From NCBI RefSeq assembly GCF_022394535.1, contig NZ_CP089414.1, positions 2,976,001 through 3,040,000 of the forward strand: 64,000 bases of DNA, in the 5' to 3' direction. The stretch comes from Dyella terrae (lineage in GTDB: Bacteria > Pseudomonadota > Gammaproteobacteria > Xanthomonadales > Rhodanobacteraceae). The position numbers and the translations under genes were made by a program. Every line of letters starts with the position of its first letter. The stretch's first letter is position 1. This document shows positions 8,122 to 16,200 of this stretch, piece by piece. The notes below the pieces were generated by a model. The model did not search any database. It was not told the origin of the DNA and saw only the letters and a program-made list of their open reading frames with translations.

Positions 8122-9405
8122 TCAGATCGGGTCGTCGATCGACTTGGCAAGTCCAGTGAAAAGTTTTGGACCGGCCTCGGTCATGTGCCAGCAGTCTTCC
8201 AGACGGATGCCGAATTCGCCGGGAATGTAGAGCCCCGGCTCGTCGGAAAAACACATGCCGGCGGCCAGCGGCGTGGCGTCGCCATGGACGAGATAGGGCG
8301 GCTCGTGGCCGTCCAGGCCGATGCCATGGCCGGTACGGTGGGGAAGACCGGGCAGGTGGTAACCGGGGCCCCAGCCTTCCTTTTCGTAGTAGGCGCGCAC
8401 GGCATCGTCGATGGCACCCACCGGAGTGCCCAGCTTGGCGGTGCTCAACGCGATCTCCTGGCCTCGCTTGACGGTGTCCCAGACCTTTCGCTGTTTCGCG
8501 GTTGGCTGACCCATCACCCAGCTGCGCGAGATGTCCGATTGATAGCCATGCACGGTGCAGCCTACGTCCATCAGGATGACCGAACCATCGTGCAGGGTCT
8601 GCGGTTGGTGTGAGCCGTGCGGATAAGCGCTGGCCTCGTTGATCAACACGAGGGCGAACTCCGGCGAGCCGCCCAATGCCTCGGTGGCGGCGTTCATCAT
8701 GACGGCAATCTCGTCGGGACGCATACCGGGGCGGACGTTGCCATGGACGTAGCGCAGCGCCGCCAGGGTGACGTTGTTGGCGGTTTGCATGAGCGCGAGT
8801 TCGGCCGGGGATTTGATCAGCCGGACGGCTTTTACCAGAGCGTCGCCCGAAACCACTTGGTAGGCGCCGGCGCTTGCATCGCGCACTCCATCGACGATGA
8901 ACAGGCGCGTGGTTGCTTCGAAAGCGATCGAACCAGAGGTCACGCCGCGATCGCGCAGCGCGCCAACGATGCGGGCGAACGGGCTTTCATGCTCATTCCA
9001 AGGCCGCACATCGCCGGCCACCGCCAGGGTCTCGCGGATCGAGGGCTCTTCAAAGGCTGGAGTCACGATGACGATGTCACCCCGGGCCGGGATAACGGCG
9101 GCCGTCGTACGCTCCGAGCGATGCCACTGAACGCCCGTGAAGTAGTCCAGGCTTGAGCCCGACTCCAAGATCAAGGCACCGATCTTCTGATCCACCATCA
9201 GCCGTTGAAGTTTGGCGATCCGTGCGAGGCGCTCCTCCACCGAAATCGGCTTGGCGCCGGTGGTCATGGAAGCCAGTCCGGCCAACCCATTGGGCGCAGC
9301 AGGCGTAGCAGGCGCGGCCTGCGCCGACCGACCGGTCAGCATAAGGGCAGTGGACGCTGCGGCAGTGGCGGCTACAGCCCCCGTGAGAAAGTCGCGACGA
9401 CGCAT
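8122..9405 (-). CDS. Tat-exported M24-family metallopeptidase (Xaa-Pro peptidase type)
   Basis: This 427-residue enzyme should cleave N-terminal residues ahead of proline in the periplasm. A twin-arginine signal (RRRDFL, then a hydrophobic stretch) occupies residues 1-30. The creatinase-like N-domain runs to about residue 195 and the pita-bread M24 domain to the end. All five dinuclear metal ligands are visible: Asp280, Asp291, His360, Glu389 and Glu403. Tat export implies folding with metal in the cytoplasm. It stands alone, with a TetR gene upstream on the same strand. Prolidase versus aminopeptidase P activity cannot be settled from sequence. Confidence 0.88.
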   Translation of the reverse strand: MRRRDFLTGAVAATAAASTALMLTGRSAQAAPATPAAPNGLAGLASMTTGAKPISVEERLARIAKLQRLMVDQKIGALILESGSSLDYFTGVQWHRSERTTAAVIPARGDIVIVTPAFEEPSIRETLAVAGDVRPWNEHESPFARIVGALRDRGVTSGSIAFEATTRLFIVDGVRDASAGAYQVVSGDALVKAVRLIKSPAELALMQTANNVTLAALRYVHGNVRPGMRPDEIAVMMNAATEALGGSPEFALVLINEASAYPHGSHQPQTLHDGSVILMDVGCTVHGYQSDISRSWVMGQPTAKQRKVWDTVKRGQEIALSTAKLGTPVGAIDDAVRAYYEKEGWGPGYHLPGLPHRTGHGIGLDGHEPPYLVHGDATPLAAGMCFSDEPGLYIPGEFGIRLEDCWHMTEAGPKLFTGLAKSIDDPI

Positions 9406-9542
9406 GGAGACTCCTGACCGATGCTGAGGGTGCGTCGCAGTATGAGGTGGGAGTCGGCGGCGCGGCTACTGCCTGGCTTGATGTCCAATCGCACTTGCGC
9501 CATCACCACGACCCAGCAGCGTCCGGGTAAGCGGTTCCGCCG

Positions 9543-10184
9543 TCACCGTTCGACGGCTTGGACACGACGTTCGCGCAGATAAGCGCCAACAAGCCCTTTG
9601 AGTTCCCGCCGCACCTCGGACACTCCGAGCTCGCCGCGCGATGCGGCTGCATGGACGGCGCCTTCGATGGCCGAAGCGAGGACCTTGGCGGCCATGACAT
9701 CGCCGGGCCCAGGGGAGCATTGGGTGTCTGGCAGAACCAACGTTTGATAGCGACGAAGATATTCCACTTCGAACACGCTATCGCTTTCGCGTATGGCGAG
9801 CGGAACTTCGTCGAGCAGGACACGATGCAGCCGTTGATTGACCGAATGAACTTCGATGACGCCGTCAATCACCTGGTCGACTCGCGCAGCGAGCGGAGTG
9901 GCGAGGTCGAGCGTGTCGGGATCTGGCAGTGCGGCAAGTACTGCGTCGAGATGACGTGTGCGGACGGAGTCGACCAGCGCCAGCTTGTCAGGAAAGTACT
10001 GATACAACGATCCGATGCTTGCTCCGGCGGCCAGCGCCACTTCGTTTGTGGTGAATTTCGCCCAGCCGCGCGTGGCCAGAACGTGAGCCGCCGCCTCGAC
10101 GATGGCATCGACGGTGGCGCGCGAACGTTGCTGCCGCGGGATTCGGCGGGCGGACTGGGTGGTAGCGGAAAAGCGAGTAGCCAT
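9543..10184 (-). CDS. TetR/AcrR-family transcriptional regulator
   Basis: This is a 213-residue repressor. The N-terminal helix-turn-helix is clear at about residues 20-65: AAAHVLATRGWAKFTTNEVA followed by AGASIGSLYQYFPDK. The ligand-binding domain is generic. The ATG at 10184 is chosen over one at 10241 because the protein's basic lead-in (RIPRQQRSRATVDAIVEAA) starts soon after it. It is divergent from an MDR-type reductase gene 87 bases away, the usual arrangement of a repressor and its target. The inducer is unknown. Confidence 0.85.
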   Translation of the reverse strand: MATRFSATTQSARRIPRQQRSRATVDAIVEAAAHVLATRGWAKFTTNEVALAAGASIGSLYQYFPDKLALVDSVRTRHLDAVLAALPDPDTLDLATPLAARVDQVIDGVIEVHSVNQRLHRVLLDEVPLAIRESDSVFEVEYLRRYQTLVLPDTQCSPGPGDVMAAKVLASAIEGAVHAAASRGELGVSEVRRELKGLVGAYLRERRVQAVER

Positions 10185-10270
10185 AACGGTGTATCCGCGG
10201 AAAAATTTCGACTTCACTTCGCAGGTTAGGACATGGCGCAACCGCCATCACCCAACCACAGGAATCAAGC

Positions 10271-11305
10271 ATGCACCCACGCCCTTGTGTTTCACGCCAA
10301 GTTGCACTCGCCGCCCATCCGGGGAACAAGCTTCAATCGACGGATTTCACGATCACCGAGGTGCCGTTGCCACCCTTGGCACCTGGCCAAGTACTGCTAC
10401 GCAACCGGTGGTTTCGAGTCTCGGTATCGACTCGCCTGATGGCGAGCCGCGACGCGAAGGACATCAAGGGTATTCCATTTCCGCCGCTCAAGCCGGGAGA
10501 TGCCCTTTCCGACGGAGCTATCGGCGAGGTCATCGCCACAACGCCGGAATCACAGCTACAGGTTGGTGACATCGTCTTACATCCGCTGGGTTGGCGCGAT
10601 TATGCAATCGCCGACGCCCATCAATGCAAAGTACTGCAGCGCGAATCCATCGAACCTGCCGCGTATCTCGGTCATGGCTGGACAGCCTACGCTGCGTTGA
10701 CACGCGGGATACGCATCAAGCGTGGAGACATCGTTTTCGTATCCAGTGGTGCCGGCGCCATCGGTTCCATGGCGGCACAGATAGCGCGCAATCTTGGTGC
10801 GTTCCGCGTGATCGGTAGCACGGGAAGCACCGACAAGGCCGATTGGATGAGGCGCGATCTCGGCTATGACGCGGTCATTGTCCGGAACGACGGTCCCTTT
10901 ATCGAGCAACTGGCCAAAGCGGCACCTCATGGCATCGACGTGTGCGTCGATATGGTGGGCGGTGAGCAATTGAGTGCTGCGGTCTCGTGCGCACGAGAAG
11001 ACGCGCGCTTCGTGATCCTGGGTGCCCTTGTCGCCGAGTTGAATGCAGAACGCTCCACATCGGTCGCGCCAGCCGACATCGATACATTCCGGTTACCCAT
11101 CATGGGAATCACACTGCGTGGCTATAGCGCAGGAGAACCCAGTTCCGATGCATTCGACGAATGGATACGCCGCCTGGACGAATGGCAGCAGGAAGGCACG
11201 ATTTGCCTGCCAAGCACGACGTTCAACGGTCTCGACAAAGCACCCGAAGCCCTGCAGCAGGCCTGTGAGGGCCGGCTCAAAGGCGTGGTGCTGGTCGAGC
11301 TGTAG
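10271..11305 (+). CDS. Zinc-independent MDR-family NADP-dependent oxidoreductase
   Basis: This is a 344-residue medium-chain reductase of the CurA / leukotriene-B4 dehydrogenase type, which reduces the double bond of enones or alkenals with NADPH. The nucleotide-binding site is SSGAGAIGSMAAQIA near residues 158-172, and ADWMRRDLGYDAVI follows as in the family. The structural-zinc cysteines of alcohol dehydrogenases are absent. The N-terminus reads as non-exported. The divergent TetR gene suggests induction by reactive electrophiles or a xenobiotic. The start at 10271 is the first ATG in frame and lacks a strong ribosome binding site. Confidence 0.82.
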   Translation: MHPRPCVSRQVALAAHPGNKLQSTDFTITEVPLPPLAPGQVLLRNRWFRVSVSTRLMASRDAKDIKGIPFPPLKPGDALSDGAIGEVIATTPESQLQVGDIVLHPLGWRDYAIADAHQCKVLQRESIEPAAYLGHGWTAYAALTRGIRIKRGDIVFVSSGAGAIGSMAAQIARNLGAFRVIGSTGSTDKADWMRRDLGYDAVIVRNDGPFIEQLAKAAPHGIDVCVDMVGGEQLSAAVSCAREDARFVILGALVAELNAERSTSVAPADIDTFRLPIMGITLRGYSAGEPSSDAFDEWIRRLDEWQQEGTICLPSTTFNGLDKAPEALQQACEGRLKGVVLVEL

Positions 11306-11526
11306 CACCCATCGATGATCCATGAGTCGCAACATGCCTAGTGATGTTTCCGGAGAAGTCATGACAAGTACGAACGTGGCGATTGTCTTTCACAGCCGAT
11401 CACGACAGTTTGTGCGGGGTCGCGCTGCGTCGGCTGCCATGACGCTTTGAGCGCATGGCGTTAGGTACGCTCGCCGGCCTAAGTCGCAGCCGAAAGCAGA
11501 AGTACCCTGGCCGTCCAAACAAAGCA

Positions 11527-12008
11527 CTATGGCCTCCATCGCCAGAACCATAGTCCCTGCTCGCGGTCTTCCGGACCTATTCGGAAATCCTCCTCGCCGG
11601 AGGACAGTGCAATGGTCGCCTCGCAGAGTTTGATGCGCCGGGGCTCCCCTATTGTCAGGGATGCCACATCCGGCAAAGCCGCGAATCGCCACTCAGTCGA
11701 AGAGGCGACATGAGCCAAGCGAAGCTTTGCGAGCACTTCAGTACCCGAGAACATCCTTCCGGGAGCGGTCAGCAGCGCCGAGGAAGGAGCCGCCAGGGAA
11801 ACCGTTCGATAAGGTGCCAAAGACTTCCCTGCCAGCGCATCAAGTAGCGCAAGCAGTGATAGGCAACCAGCGGCGTCAGCGCTTGTATGCCAGCCCTGGT
11901 AGGAGCGATTCGCTCCAATGTATCGCCACATGGATAGACGTCCATGCTGGCGCCAATGCGACGATCCGTGAGTTGCCACTCCCCCTCCTTGGACTTACTG
12001 AAGTCCAT
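11527..12008 (-). pseudogene. Hypothetical gene split by an apparent frameshift
   Basis: Two overlapping minus-strand reading frames look like halves of one protein. The first, from the ATG at 12008, reads MDFSKSKEGEWQLTDRR and then IGASMDVYP. The second, ending at 11527, continues plausibly from MWRYIGANRSYQGWHTSADA through a normal-looking C-terminus (GEEDFRIGPEDREQGLWFW). The frame must change near 11930-11950, where no long homopolymer exists. Outside the join, each half becomes atypical in the other frame. No domain was recognised. It may be a decayed gene or a sequence error. Confidence 0.45.
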
Positions 12009-12365
12009 ATGCGCCGAAGCGGACGCGCTCGCAGTAAACGAAAGTTCTTGCCGTCAGCGTCACGCAAGACAGCGAAATCAACCGCCTATCTAACGTAATA
12101 AATTTCTCTAAAAGTAATTTTTTACGGTCTATGCCGAAAGCGATAGATTTCACGATTTGCTCGCATTTTCCTCCCTATAAATCGACTCGCAGCAGGGGGT
12201 TGGAAGGTGCCGCGGCCGCGGTATTCGAGCTTTTTCCCTATGACTCGTCCATGCGTCACTGGCACCTGGAAGGTGCCGGCGCAGGGGAGATGCGTGTCCG
12301 CATGGTCGGTCATTCGCTGCATCGCACGTCGGATTCATAACCACATTACTGGGGAGTTATTGCTT
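12009..12365. other. Intergenic region upstream of sedolisin gene
   Basis: This stretch of 357 bases includes an AT-rich segment at about 12090-12130 that could hold a promoter for the plus-strand peptidase. Short open frames here lack ribosome binding sites and look non-coding. No repeat was recognised. Confidence 0.4.
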
Positions 12366-14192
12366 ATGAGTAAGGCAGTAAAGGGCACGTCGCGTGCCCT
12401 CGCACAGGGGTATCTGGCCACCATGTTGGCTGTTGCGCTGGGCTTGCCGGGCGCGCTGATGGCCGCACCCGCCTCCGATGCCAGCACCACGGCATGGGCC
12501 ATGACGCGTACCCATGCACCGTATACCGGTGACGCTACCTTCAGCGGCTATGCCGCCGATCAGGAGGCGGTATCGATCACCGTCAGCCTGAAGCTGCGCA
12601 ACGAAGATGTGCTGGACAGCTACCTCAAGGAGCTATTCCATCCTGGCAGCCCGTCCTTTCACCAGTTCCTCAATAGTCAGAACAGCACCGAGCTGTTCGC
12701 GCCGACCCAGCAGCAAGCCCAGCAGGTCGCCGATTACCTGACCAAGCAAGGCTTCACCAACGTCCAGATTGCACCGAACCGTCTGCTGGTCACCGCAGAC
12801 GGCAGCGTGGGAACGGCCCGCAATGCCTTCCGCACCTCCATCGGCCACTTCAGCCGTCACGGCCGCGACGGCATCGCCAATACCAGCGGCGTGGAAGTGC
12901 CGGCGGCATTGAGCTCGGTGGTTGATCAGGTGCTGGGTTTCAACACGCTGCATCAGGCTCGCGTGTTCTCACTGCCCGCCTCGCAGATCAAGCCCGCGTA
13001 CACGGTGGTGTCGGTCACCGGCAATTCGCAGGCTCATGCTTACTACCCGCAGGAGTTCGCCACGGTCTATGACGCCGGCAGCGCAAGCACGGCGAGCCAT
13101 ACCACGGTGGCCGTCCTCGGTTGGGGCAGCATGACCAACGCACAGACCGACCTGAGCAAGTTCGAGAGCGGCCAAGGCATCACCGCCGTTCCCACCGCCA
13201 TCGTCTCCACCACGACCAAGAGCAGCACGGACGATAGCGGACAGGGCGAATGGGGCATGGACGCACAGGCCATCGTCGGCGTGGCCGGCAGTGTGCAGAA
13301 GCTGGTGTTCTACACCGATGGCGGAACCTACAGTTCGCGCACCGGCTCCAGCGGCGCCAGCAACAGCGGTCTGCTGCAGGTGATCAACAAGGTGGTCAGC
13401 GACAACACCGCCAAGGTGGCCAACATGTCCTGGGGCCTGCCGGAATGCGATGGCTCGCCGGGCTTTGCGGACTCCGCCTTCAAGCTTGGTGTAACGCAGG
13501 GACAGACGTTCTCGGCAGCCACCGGTGACAATGGTTCCTACCCGTGCCCGTTGAACGGTACGGCGCCGCAGAACGGTGCCTACGGCAGCACCACCACGCT
13601 GTCAGTCAACTATCCGGCCAGCTCGCCGTATGTCGTGGCCGTGGGCGGCACCACGCTCAACACCACCAGTGCGGACAGCTACGTCTCCGAAGCATCCTGG
13701 CCTTACAGCGGCGGCGGCGTGAGCAGTTCCGAACCTACGCCCAGCTGGCAGTCGAGCAGCTATGCCTATCGCAGCGTGCCTGACGTGGCCTTCAATGCGG
13801 ACTGGACCAACTCGCCAATCATTGTGTACTTCACGGCGAGCTCCACCTCGGGCATTTCGCAATCGGGCTACTACACCAACGGCGGCACCAGCCTGGCTTC
13901 ACCGTTGTTCGTGGGTGTATGGGCACGCCTGGAATCCGCGAACAACAACGGCATGGGCTTCGCCGCACCGGCACTGTACGCCTACGCCAGCCAATTCCCT
14001 TTCCATGACGTGAGCACGGGCAACAACGGCTACTACTCAGCCGTCGCGGGCCGTGACAACGCCACGGGTTGGGCAGCATCGACATCCAAGCGGCCAGCAC
14101 CTTCATCGGTGCCACACCTGGCTTCATCAGCACGACCAATCAGTAAGCAGCACCGAAGCAACGAGTGGCGGCCACTGGCCGCCACTCGTTGA
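12366..14192 (+). CDS. S53-family serine-carboxyl peptidase (sedolisin), C-terminus frameshifted
   Basis: This secreted acid-type peptidase has a signal peptide (residues 1-34), a pro-kumamolisin propeptide to about residue 200 and a catalytic domain. Catalytic Glu295 and Asp299 (GEWGMDAQ), oxyanion Asp388 and nucleophile Ser509 in GGTSLAS are all present. Asp548 starts the calcium site. After Trp569 the frame as read becomes unnatural and ends at 14192. Inserting one G into the GGG at 14071-14073 restores GWGSIDIQAASTFIGATPG and a stop at 14144-14146, before the terminator. GGGGAG precedes the ATG at 12366. Either a natural mutation or a base-call error. Confidence 0.85.
   Translation: MSKAVKGTSRALAQGYLATMLAVALGLPGALMAAPASDASTTAWAMTRTHAPYTGDATFSGYAADQEAVSITVSLKLRNEDVLDSYLKELFHPGSPSFHQFLNSQNSTELFAPTQQQAQQVADYLTKQGFTNVQIAPNRLLVTADGSVGTARNAFRTSIGHFSRHGRDGIANTSGVEVPAALSSVVDQVLGFNTLHQARVFSLPASQIKPAYTVVSVTGNSQAHAYYPQEFATVYDAGSASTASHTTVAVLGWGSMTNAQTDLSKFESGQGITAVPTAIVSTTTKSSTDDSGQGEWGMDAQAIVGVAGSVQKLVFYTDGGTYSSRTGSSGASNSGLLQVINKVVSDNTAKVANMSWGLPECDGSPGFADSAFKLGVTQGQTFSAATGDNGSYPCPLNGTAPQNGAYGSTTTLSVNYPASSPYVVAVGGTTLNTTSADSYVSEASWPYSGGGVSSSEPTPSWQSSSYAYRSVPDVAFNADWTNSPIIVYFTASSTSGISQSGYYTNGGTSLASPLFVGVWARLESANNNGMGFAAPALYAYASQFPFHDVSTGNNGYYSAVAGRDNATGWAASTSKRPAPSSVPHLASSARPISKQHRSNEWRPLAATR
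14161..14189. terminator. Strong hairpin between convergent genes
   Basis: A perfect 13-bp stem, ACGAGTGGCGGCC / GGCCGCCACTCGT, has a 3-base loop and lies between the sedolisin gene and the convergent DUF1161 gene. It lacks a long T-run. As currently read it falls inside the frameshifted tail of the sedolisin frame, which argues that the true stop is at 14146. Confidence 0.65.
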
Positions 14193-14215
14193 ACAGCTTC
14201 GCAAACGACTGACCA

Positions 14216-14587
14216 TCAGCCCCCGGTTTGGCCGGACCGGCCGACTGCCTGAGGTGGTGGCATCGACGTGGCGCCTGCAGGGGGTGTTGCAGCTCCCGAT
14301 TTGCCTGCCCCGGCCGGAGATTCCTTCGGCGTATGGCTGGAGTCGCCACTACCCGCCGTGGATTGTCCGCGCGAGTACACGATGGCTTTATTCCCTTCGC
14401 ACTGCCCCACTACTTTGCCTTCGCCCTTATCTGCCTGATCAGCAGCCACTACATCCAAACTGTAGTTGCTCACACCGTTCGCTTTGATCTTCGCGTCGAT
14501 GTCGGATTTCACCGTTTCGCATGAGGCATGGGCGAACAACGGCAACGCCATCAACGTCAACGCAGCGATAAACGTACGAGACTTCAT
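14216..14587 (-). CDS. DUF1161-family exported protein
   Basis: This encodes a 123-residue protein with a cleavable signal peptide (residues 1-22, AHA-SC). The block SCETVKSDIDAKIKANGVSNYSLDVV matches the DUF1161 family of small periplasmic proteins of unknown role, with Cys23 and the later Cys in VGQCEGNK probably forming a disulphide. The C-terminal 50 residues are Pro/Ser/Gly-rich and look disordered. AAGGAGGAG precedes the ATG at 14587. It is the first of a run of small minus-strand genes, each with a GTCCGCT hairpin upstream. Confidence 0.78.
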   Translation of the reverse strand: MKSRTFIAALTLMALPLFAHASCETVKSDIDAKIKANGVSNYSLDVVAADQADKGEGKVVGQCEGNKAIVYSRGQSTAGSGDSSHTPKESPAGAGKSGAATPPAGATSMPPPQAVGRSGQTGG

Positions 14588-14621
14588 AACTCCTCCTTGT
14601 GGGCCAGTTTCAAAAGCGAAT

Positions 14622-14645
14622 GCCCGCTCCTGGTCGGAAGCGGGC
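14622..14645 (-). repeat. GTCCGCT hairpin element, copy 1 (compensated stem)
   Basis: Stem GCCCGCT / AGCGGGC has a 10-base loop CCTGGTCGGA. Compared with the other copies, both stem strands changed together (T to C on the left, A to G on the right), so pairing is kept. It lies 34 bases upstream of the DUF1161 start codon. Confidence 0.75.
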
Positions 14646-14663
14646 CTTCTTTCTGCGACGTCT

Positions 14664-14891
14664 CTAGAAGAGAGCCGATCTGTGCGAAGCGCTCTTTCGC
14701 CAAAGCCCTGTCAACGCCCCTATGACGGCGCAAGAACAACCCAAAAAGCAGCCCGTGTAACCCCAGAAGGAGCCCAACTCAACTGCACTGTAAGGTTCGG
14801 AGGAGAGACCTTTCCACGCAAAGTAAACTCCTAAAAAGATACCCAGCGCGGCAAAGGTCAAACCGAAGATGTAGCCGAGTACGTATTTCAT
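14664..14891 (-). CDS. Small two-helix membrane protein, unknown
   Basis: This encodes a 75-residue protein with two hydrophobic helices, about residues 3-26 (VLGYIFGLTFAALGIFLGVYFAW) and 40-65 (ELGSFWGYTGCFLGCSCAVIGALTGLW), and a short basic tail. There is no recognised family. The start at 14891 has GGAGG six bases ahead. It sits in the hairpin-spaced run of minus-strand orphan genes, with a hairpin 45 bases upstream. Function is unknown. Confidence 0.6.
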   Translation of the reverse strand: MKYVLGYIFGLTFAALGIFLGVYFAWKGLSSEPYSAVELGSFWGYTGCFLGCSCAVIGALTGLWRKSASHRSALF

Positions 14892-14936
14892 AATTCCTCC
14901 GTGAACTACGACAAGCCAACACTACTTGAACGGAAC

Positions 14937-14960
14937 GTCCGCTCCGGGTCGAAAGCGGAC
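14937..14960 (-). repeat. GTCCGCT hairpin element, copy 2
   Basis: Stem GTCCGCT / AGCGGAC, loop CCGGGTCGAA. It lies 45 bases upstream of the small membrane-protein gene starting at 14891 and about 42 bases after the stop of the next gene upstream. Confidence 0.75.
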
Positions 14961-15002
14961 ATGGCGTCACCCCGCTCACGCGGTTCATCGTGAGCCACCA
15001 CA

Positions 15003-15534
15003 TCAATTGACGGGCTGCGGCTCCAAGGCCGTTGGAACATTGCGAATCAGACGCGTGGCGATCTTGTAAGGTTGAGTCACGAAGTAGACGCCAATTCCAA
15101 TCTGCAGCGCATCCAGGCCAGCGGATACTTTGCCTTGAACACCGAGCCACGCAAATGCCGACTGGCCGGTTTCCGGCGAGAGGGCGACAGCTTTGAGCCA
15201 TAGAGCCAAGAGGGGGATGGTCGCTTCCTTCAGCCACCACAAGCCCATGAGTACACACCCAACCGCGACCAGATCGGAGGCGGAGATCCCTGCCTCCTCA
15301 ATCTTGGGCATGCCGAAGGTAAGTACGCGTGACAAAGGTCCGCTTAGTCCCCAGACGATGACCGCGATGCCAATGAGAGCACCGACGATCCACATGCCAA
15401 GCCACGGTGAATCCCCCTAAGTTGGAAACCATCTTCCGTACGGCAACTAACAGACCAAATGCCTGAAACGCGCCAACGCACAACCAAATCGCGAACAACC
15501 GGAAACCAACTGCGACCAACTGCCTTGCGATCAT
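15003..15534 (-). pseudogene. Membrane protein gene with a +1 frameshift
   Basis: The upstream frame starts with MIARQLVAVGFRLFAIWLCVGAFQAFG after an AGGGGA ribosome site at 15534. It runs to MVSNLGG and then becomes unnatural. The downstream frame continues with MWIVGALIGIAVIVWGLSGPL to 15003. Removing one base from the C5 run at 15413-15417 joins them as SNLGDSPWLGMWIVG, giving one protein of about 176 residues with four hydrophobic segments. It is probably a family of unknown membrane proteins in this lineage. The shortened frame from 15395 lacks a proper start. The shift lies in a homopolymer, so a base-call error is possible. Confidence 0.7.
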
Positions 15535-15585
15535 GTTTCCCCTGGGGAGCATCTAATGAAGCTGTTTTTAACCCGCAGCCTGCAT

Positions 15586-15609
15586 GTCCGCCTCGGGTCG
15601 GAAGCGGAC
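15586..15609 (-). repeat. GTCCGCT hairpin element, copy 3
   Basis: Left arm GTCCGCC pairs over six bases with AGCGGAC; the loop is TCGGGTCGGA. Pairing extends outward by AT/AT on each side. It lies 51 bases upstream of the frameshifted membrane-protein start. Confidence 0.75.
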
Positions 15610-15623
15610 ATTCCCAAAAGCCG

Positions 15624-16007
15624 TTACTGCCAGTAGCTCTTGTCTCGCCTGAGTGTCTCGTTAGCTCCGGCCGCCGACTTGATGACGAGCGAGGTAGCTT
15701 TCAGCTCACCATCAAATTTCATTCCGCCATACGCGCCCCCGAGCGGTAAAGTGAACGAGATTTGCGAATTTTCTACAGCCAACGGGACTATCGCTGTATA
15801 GGGCGCGCTGCCCTCGGCGATTTGGACAAAAGCCGTGTACCCAGCCTCGCTTGGAATCACTAGCAGCTCCATTCCAAGCAGGTCGCCGCCTTCTTGGTTG
15901 TAGCGAAGATTGCTATAGACCCCGGTGACCTTAGGCTTGGACGTTTGCCCGAAAGTGGGACCAACGGTCAGCGAAAGCACCAAGAGAGCCCAGAACCAGT
16001 AACGCAT
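15624..16007 (-). CDS. Exported hypothetical protein
   Basis: This encodes a 127-residue protein with a clear signal peptide (MRYWFWALLVLSLTVGPTFGQ, cleavage near residue 20). The rest reads as beta strands (VTGVYSNLRYNQEGGDLLGMELLVIPSEAGYTAFVQIAEG), like a small periplasmic barrel, with no cysteines. There is no recognised family. AAGGAG precedes the ATG at 16007 by six bases. It is a member of the hairpin-spaced orphan series. Function is unknown. Confidence 0.65.
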   Translation of the reverse strand: MRYWFWALLVLSLTVGPTFGQTSKPKVTGVYSNLRYNQEGGDLLGMELLVIPSEAGYTAFVQIAEGSAPYTAIVPLAVENSQISFTLPLGGAYGGMKFDGELKATSLVIKSAAGANETLRRDKSYWQ

Positions 16008-16034
16008 GGAATCTCCTTAACTGGTGATCGAACT

Positions 16035-16058
16035 GTCTGCTGTGGGTCGGTAGCGGAC
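16035..16058 (-). repeat. GTCCGCT hairpin element, copy 4
   Basis: Stem GTCTGCT / AGCGGAC has one G-T wobble; the loop is GTGGGTCGGT. It lies 27 bases upstream of the exported-protein start at 16007. Confidence 0.7.
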
Positions 16059-16200
16059 CTTACGATTCGGTCTTCGATCCGAACGCGGCCGTGTCCCTTC
16101 TTGGGCTTCGTTAGTGCAGGGCCGGCCCGCCATCGCTTCCTTGCATCTCCGCCTGAAAGCGCCGGTAGCTCAGCACCGCAGCCACGTCCAGCATGCCAAG

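Noticed and set aside
12131..12340. Small plus-strand gene upstream of the sedolisin
   Set aside because: No ribosome site, and the composition is atypical; the region is better explained as promoter and leader.
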